Below are positions 63,157-64,000 of a stretch of DNA of 64,000 nt, piece after piece. The position numbers and the translations under genes are program-made. This DNA is from JBBIRG01 sp964410965 (GTDB taxonomy: Bacteria; CLD3; SB21; JBBIRG01), in the NCBI GenBank assembly GCA_964410965.1, contig CAYPIY010000003.1, forward strand, positions 1 through 64,000, in the 5' to 3' direction. The notes below the pieces were generated by a model, which worked only from the letters and a program-made list of their open reading frames with translations, was not told the origin of the DNA and did no database searches. Position 1 is the first letter of the stretch, and each line of letters begins with the position of its first letter.

Positions 63157-64000
63157 CTACTGAAGTTTTTTCAGGTCGATGTCCCCGCCCGATGTTTTCA
63201 GGATGATCGGTTCCCCCCCGCCGTTGATATCACCCTTGATTTTATCCGATTTCATTTTTCCGGTAATAGTGATCGGCAGTTCGCATGTCACCTCGCCCCC
63301 GCTCGTCGCGGCTTCGAGCGAGGCTTTGACATCCGCCGAGACCCATACCGCAATATCACCGCCGGACGTTTTCAGAGTGATCCCTTTGTTCGGACCGCTG
63401 ATTTTTGCCTTGATGTTGCCCCCGGAAGTTCCAGCCTGAAGTTTTCCTGTAATGCCCGAAAAAGTCATATTTCCCCCGGATGTCGCAGCCGCAACATCCC
63501 CTTCCGCGTTTTCAATTTTTACATTCCCGCCGGATGTGGTAATGTTCAGCGTTCCCTTCATGCGGTCCACTTCAATATTGCCCCCGGATGTCGTAAAATC
63601 CATTTTACCGTCCACTCCTGACAATAAGATATTTCCGCCCGATGTTTCTCCCTCAAGCGTACCGCTGAGGCTGTTAACCTTGATGTTGCCCCCGGCAGTT
63701 TTCACGTTGATATCGAACGTTTTTGGCACTTTGACGGTGTAATTCACGTTGAAATTGTTCCATAATTTTGACCATCCCTTGGATTGCTTTTCCCCCCGGA
63801 TCACAATTCCGCCGGAAGTCTGTTCCGCAGTAATTTCAAAATCGCTGATCGCGTCATCGGAACCCTTGATTTCAGCCGTAACCAAAACCTGATCTCCGTC
63901 AGTGCCCTCGATGGCTACCGAGCCGACATCAGTGGTCAGCTGGAGCTTTTGTCCGGATGTCACCGTGAATGACTTACTGAAATCCTTGCCGGCGGCGTAC
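63157..64000 (-). CDS. DUF4097 beta-strand repeat protein (5' end outside window)
   Basis: The frame is open past the GTG at 63963 to the window edge (YAAGKDFSKSFTVTSGQK), so the start lies beyond. At least 281 residues are visible. This is a DUF4097 right-handed beta-helix-like protein with TSGGNI/TSGGNV turns repeating every 18 residues (four consecutive exact periods), then looser turns (TSGGDI, TSGGEV). It ends in GGDIDLKKLQ. The family is common in FCB bacteria and is usually exported. Its role is unknown. Confidence 0.9.
   Translation of the reverse strand, partial: YAAGKDFSKSFTVTSGQKLQLTTDVGSVAIEGTDGDQVLVTAEIKGSDDAISDFEITAEQTSGGIVIRGEKQSKGWSKLWNNFNVNYTVKVPKTFDINVKTAGGNIKVNSLSGTLEGETSGGNILLSGVDGKMDFTTSGGNIEVDRMKGTLNITTSGGNVKIENAEGDVAAATSGGNMTFSGITGKLQAGTSGGNIKAKISGPNKGITLKTSGGDIAVWVSADVKASLEAATSGGEVTCELPITITGKMKSDKIKGDINGGGEPIILKTSGGDIDLKKLQ

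Overview
The window looks like a stretch of chromosome from an anaerobic or facultative bacterium of the FCB assemblage (the wider Ignavibacteria / Calditrichota / KSB1 neighbourhood). This placement is an inference. It rests on two secreted repeat proteins that end in the type IX-secretion-style sorting module (NYPNPFNPST...LGQEVRTL...MQAG...KMILVK), a two-component kinase with a periplasmic propeller, FecR and DUF4175 proteins, and an oxygen-sensitive glycyl radical enzyme. Shine-Dalgarno sequences of the AGGAGG type precede many genes. I found no rRNA, tRNA or CRISPR array.

Layout. 1-5.6 kb: two paralogous giant secreted proteins made of about 47-residue repeats, both carrying the same C-terminal sorting module. 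5.7-8.6 kb: small poorly known genes, including two paralogous NTQW proteins, a Cys-rich mini-protein and a decayed fragment of the sorting module. 8.6-17.1 kb: a signalling block with two tandem single-domain receivers, a soluble histidine kinase, two exported proteins of unknown role and a large propeller/Y_Y_Y histidine kinase. 17.2-22.9 kb (minus strand): YkgJ-type Cys cluster protein, STAS-like protein, cysteine synthase family enzyme, several unknowns, a tightly coupled three-gene unit, DUF3303 and DUF3795 proteins. 22.95-24.14 kb: an IS3-family element whose orfB is broken by a one-base deletion. 24.4-28.6 kb: exported and membrane proteins, a membrane-anchored VOC protein and a pentapeptide-repeat protein.

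28.7-31.9 kb: a glycyl radical enzyme with all the active-site residues I know for trans-4-hydroxy-L-proline dehydratase, plus its radical SAM activase. 32.2-37.2 kb: VWA protein, REC-GGDEF diguanylate cyclase, QueD, sugar phosphatase, POT-family transporter and an isoprenylcysteine-methyltransferase-like membrane enzyme. 37.2-39.2 kb: a perfect CRP-type palindrome 41.5 bp upstream of a predicted start site drives a secreted protein and a FecR-domain protein.

39.3-51.7 kb (minus strand): PHP phosphoesterase, an unusual fusion of a catalytically altered isochorismatase fold to an aminoglycoside-phosphotransferase-like kinase, a 2045-residue thioester alpha-2-macroglobulin and a 1152-residue DUF4175 protein. 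The first three are closely spaced, and this is the best candidate for an undescribed system. 51.8-55 kb: DHH phosphoesterase, then carbamate kinase and ornithine carbamoyltransferase (energy-yielding citrulline breakdown, with no arginine deiminase in view). 55.2-64 kb: B12-binding radical SAM protein, membrane protein, purple-acid-phosphatase-like enzyme, GT39 glycosyltransferase, a redox/regulator trio (AhpD-like, thioredoxin-like, PAS-LuxR), a ClpP-like peptidase and a DUF4097 repeat protein cut by the window edge.
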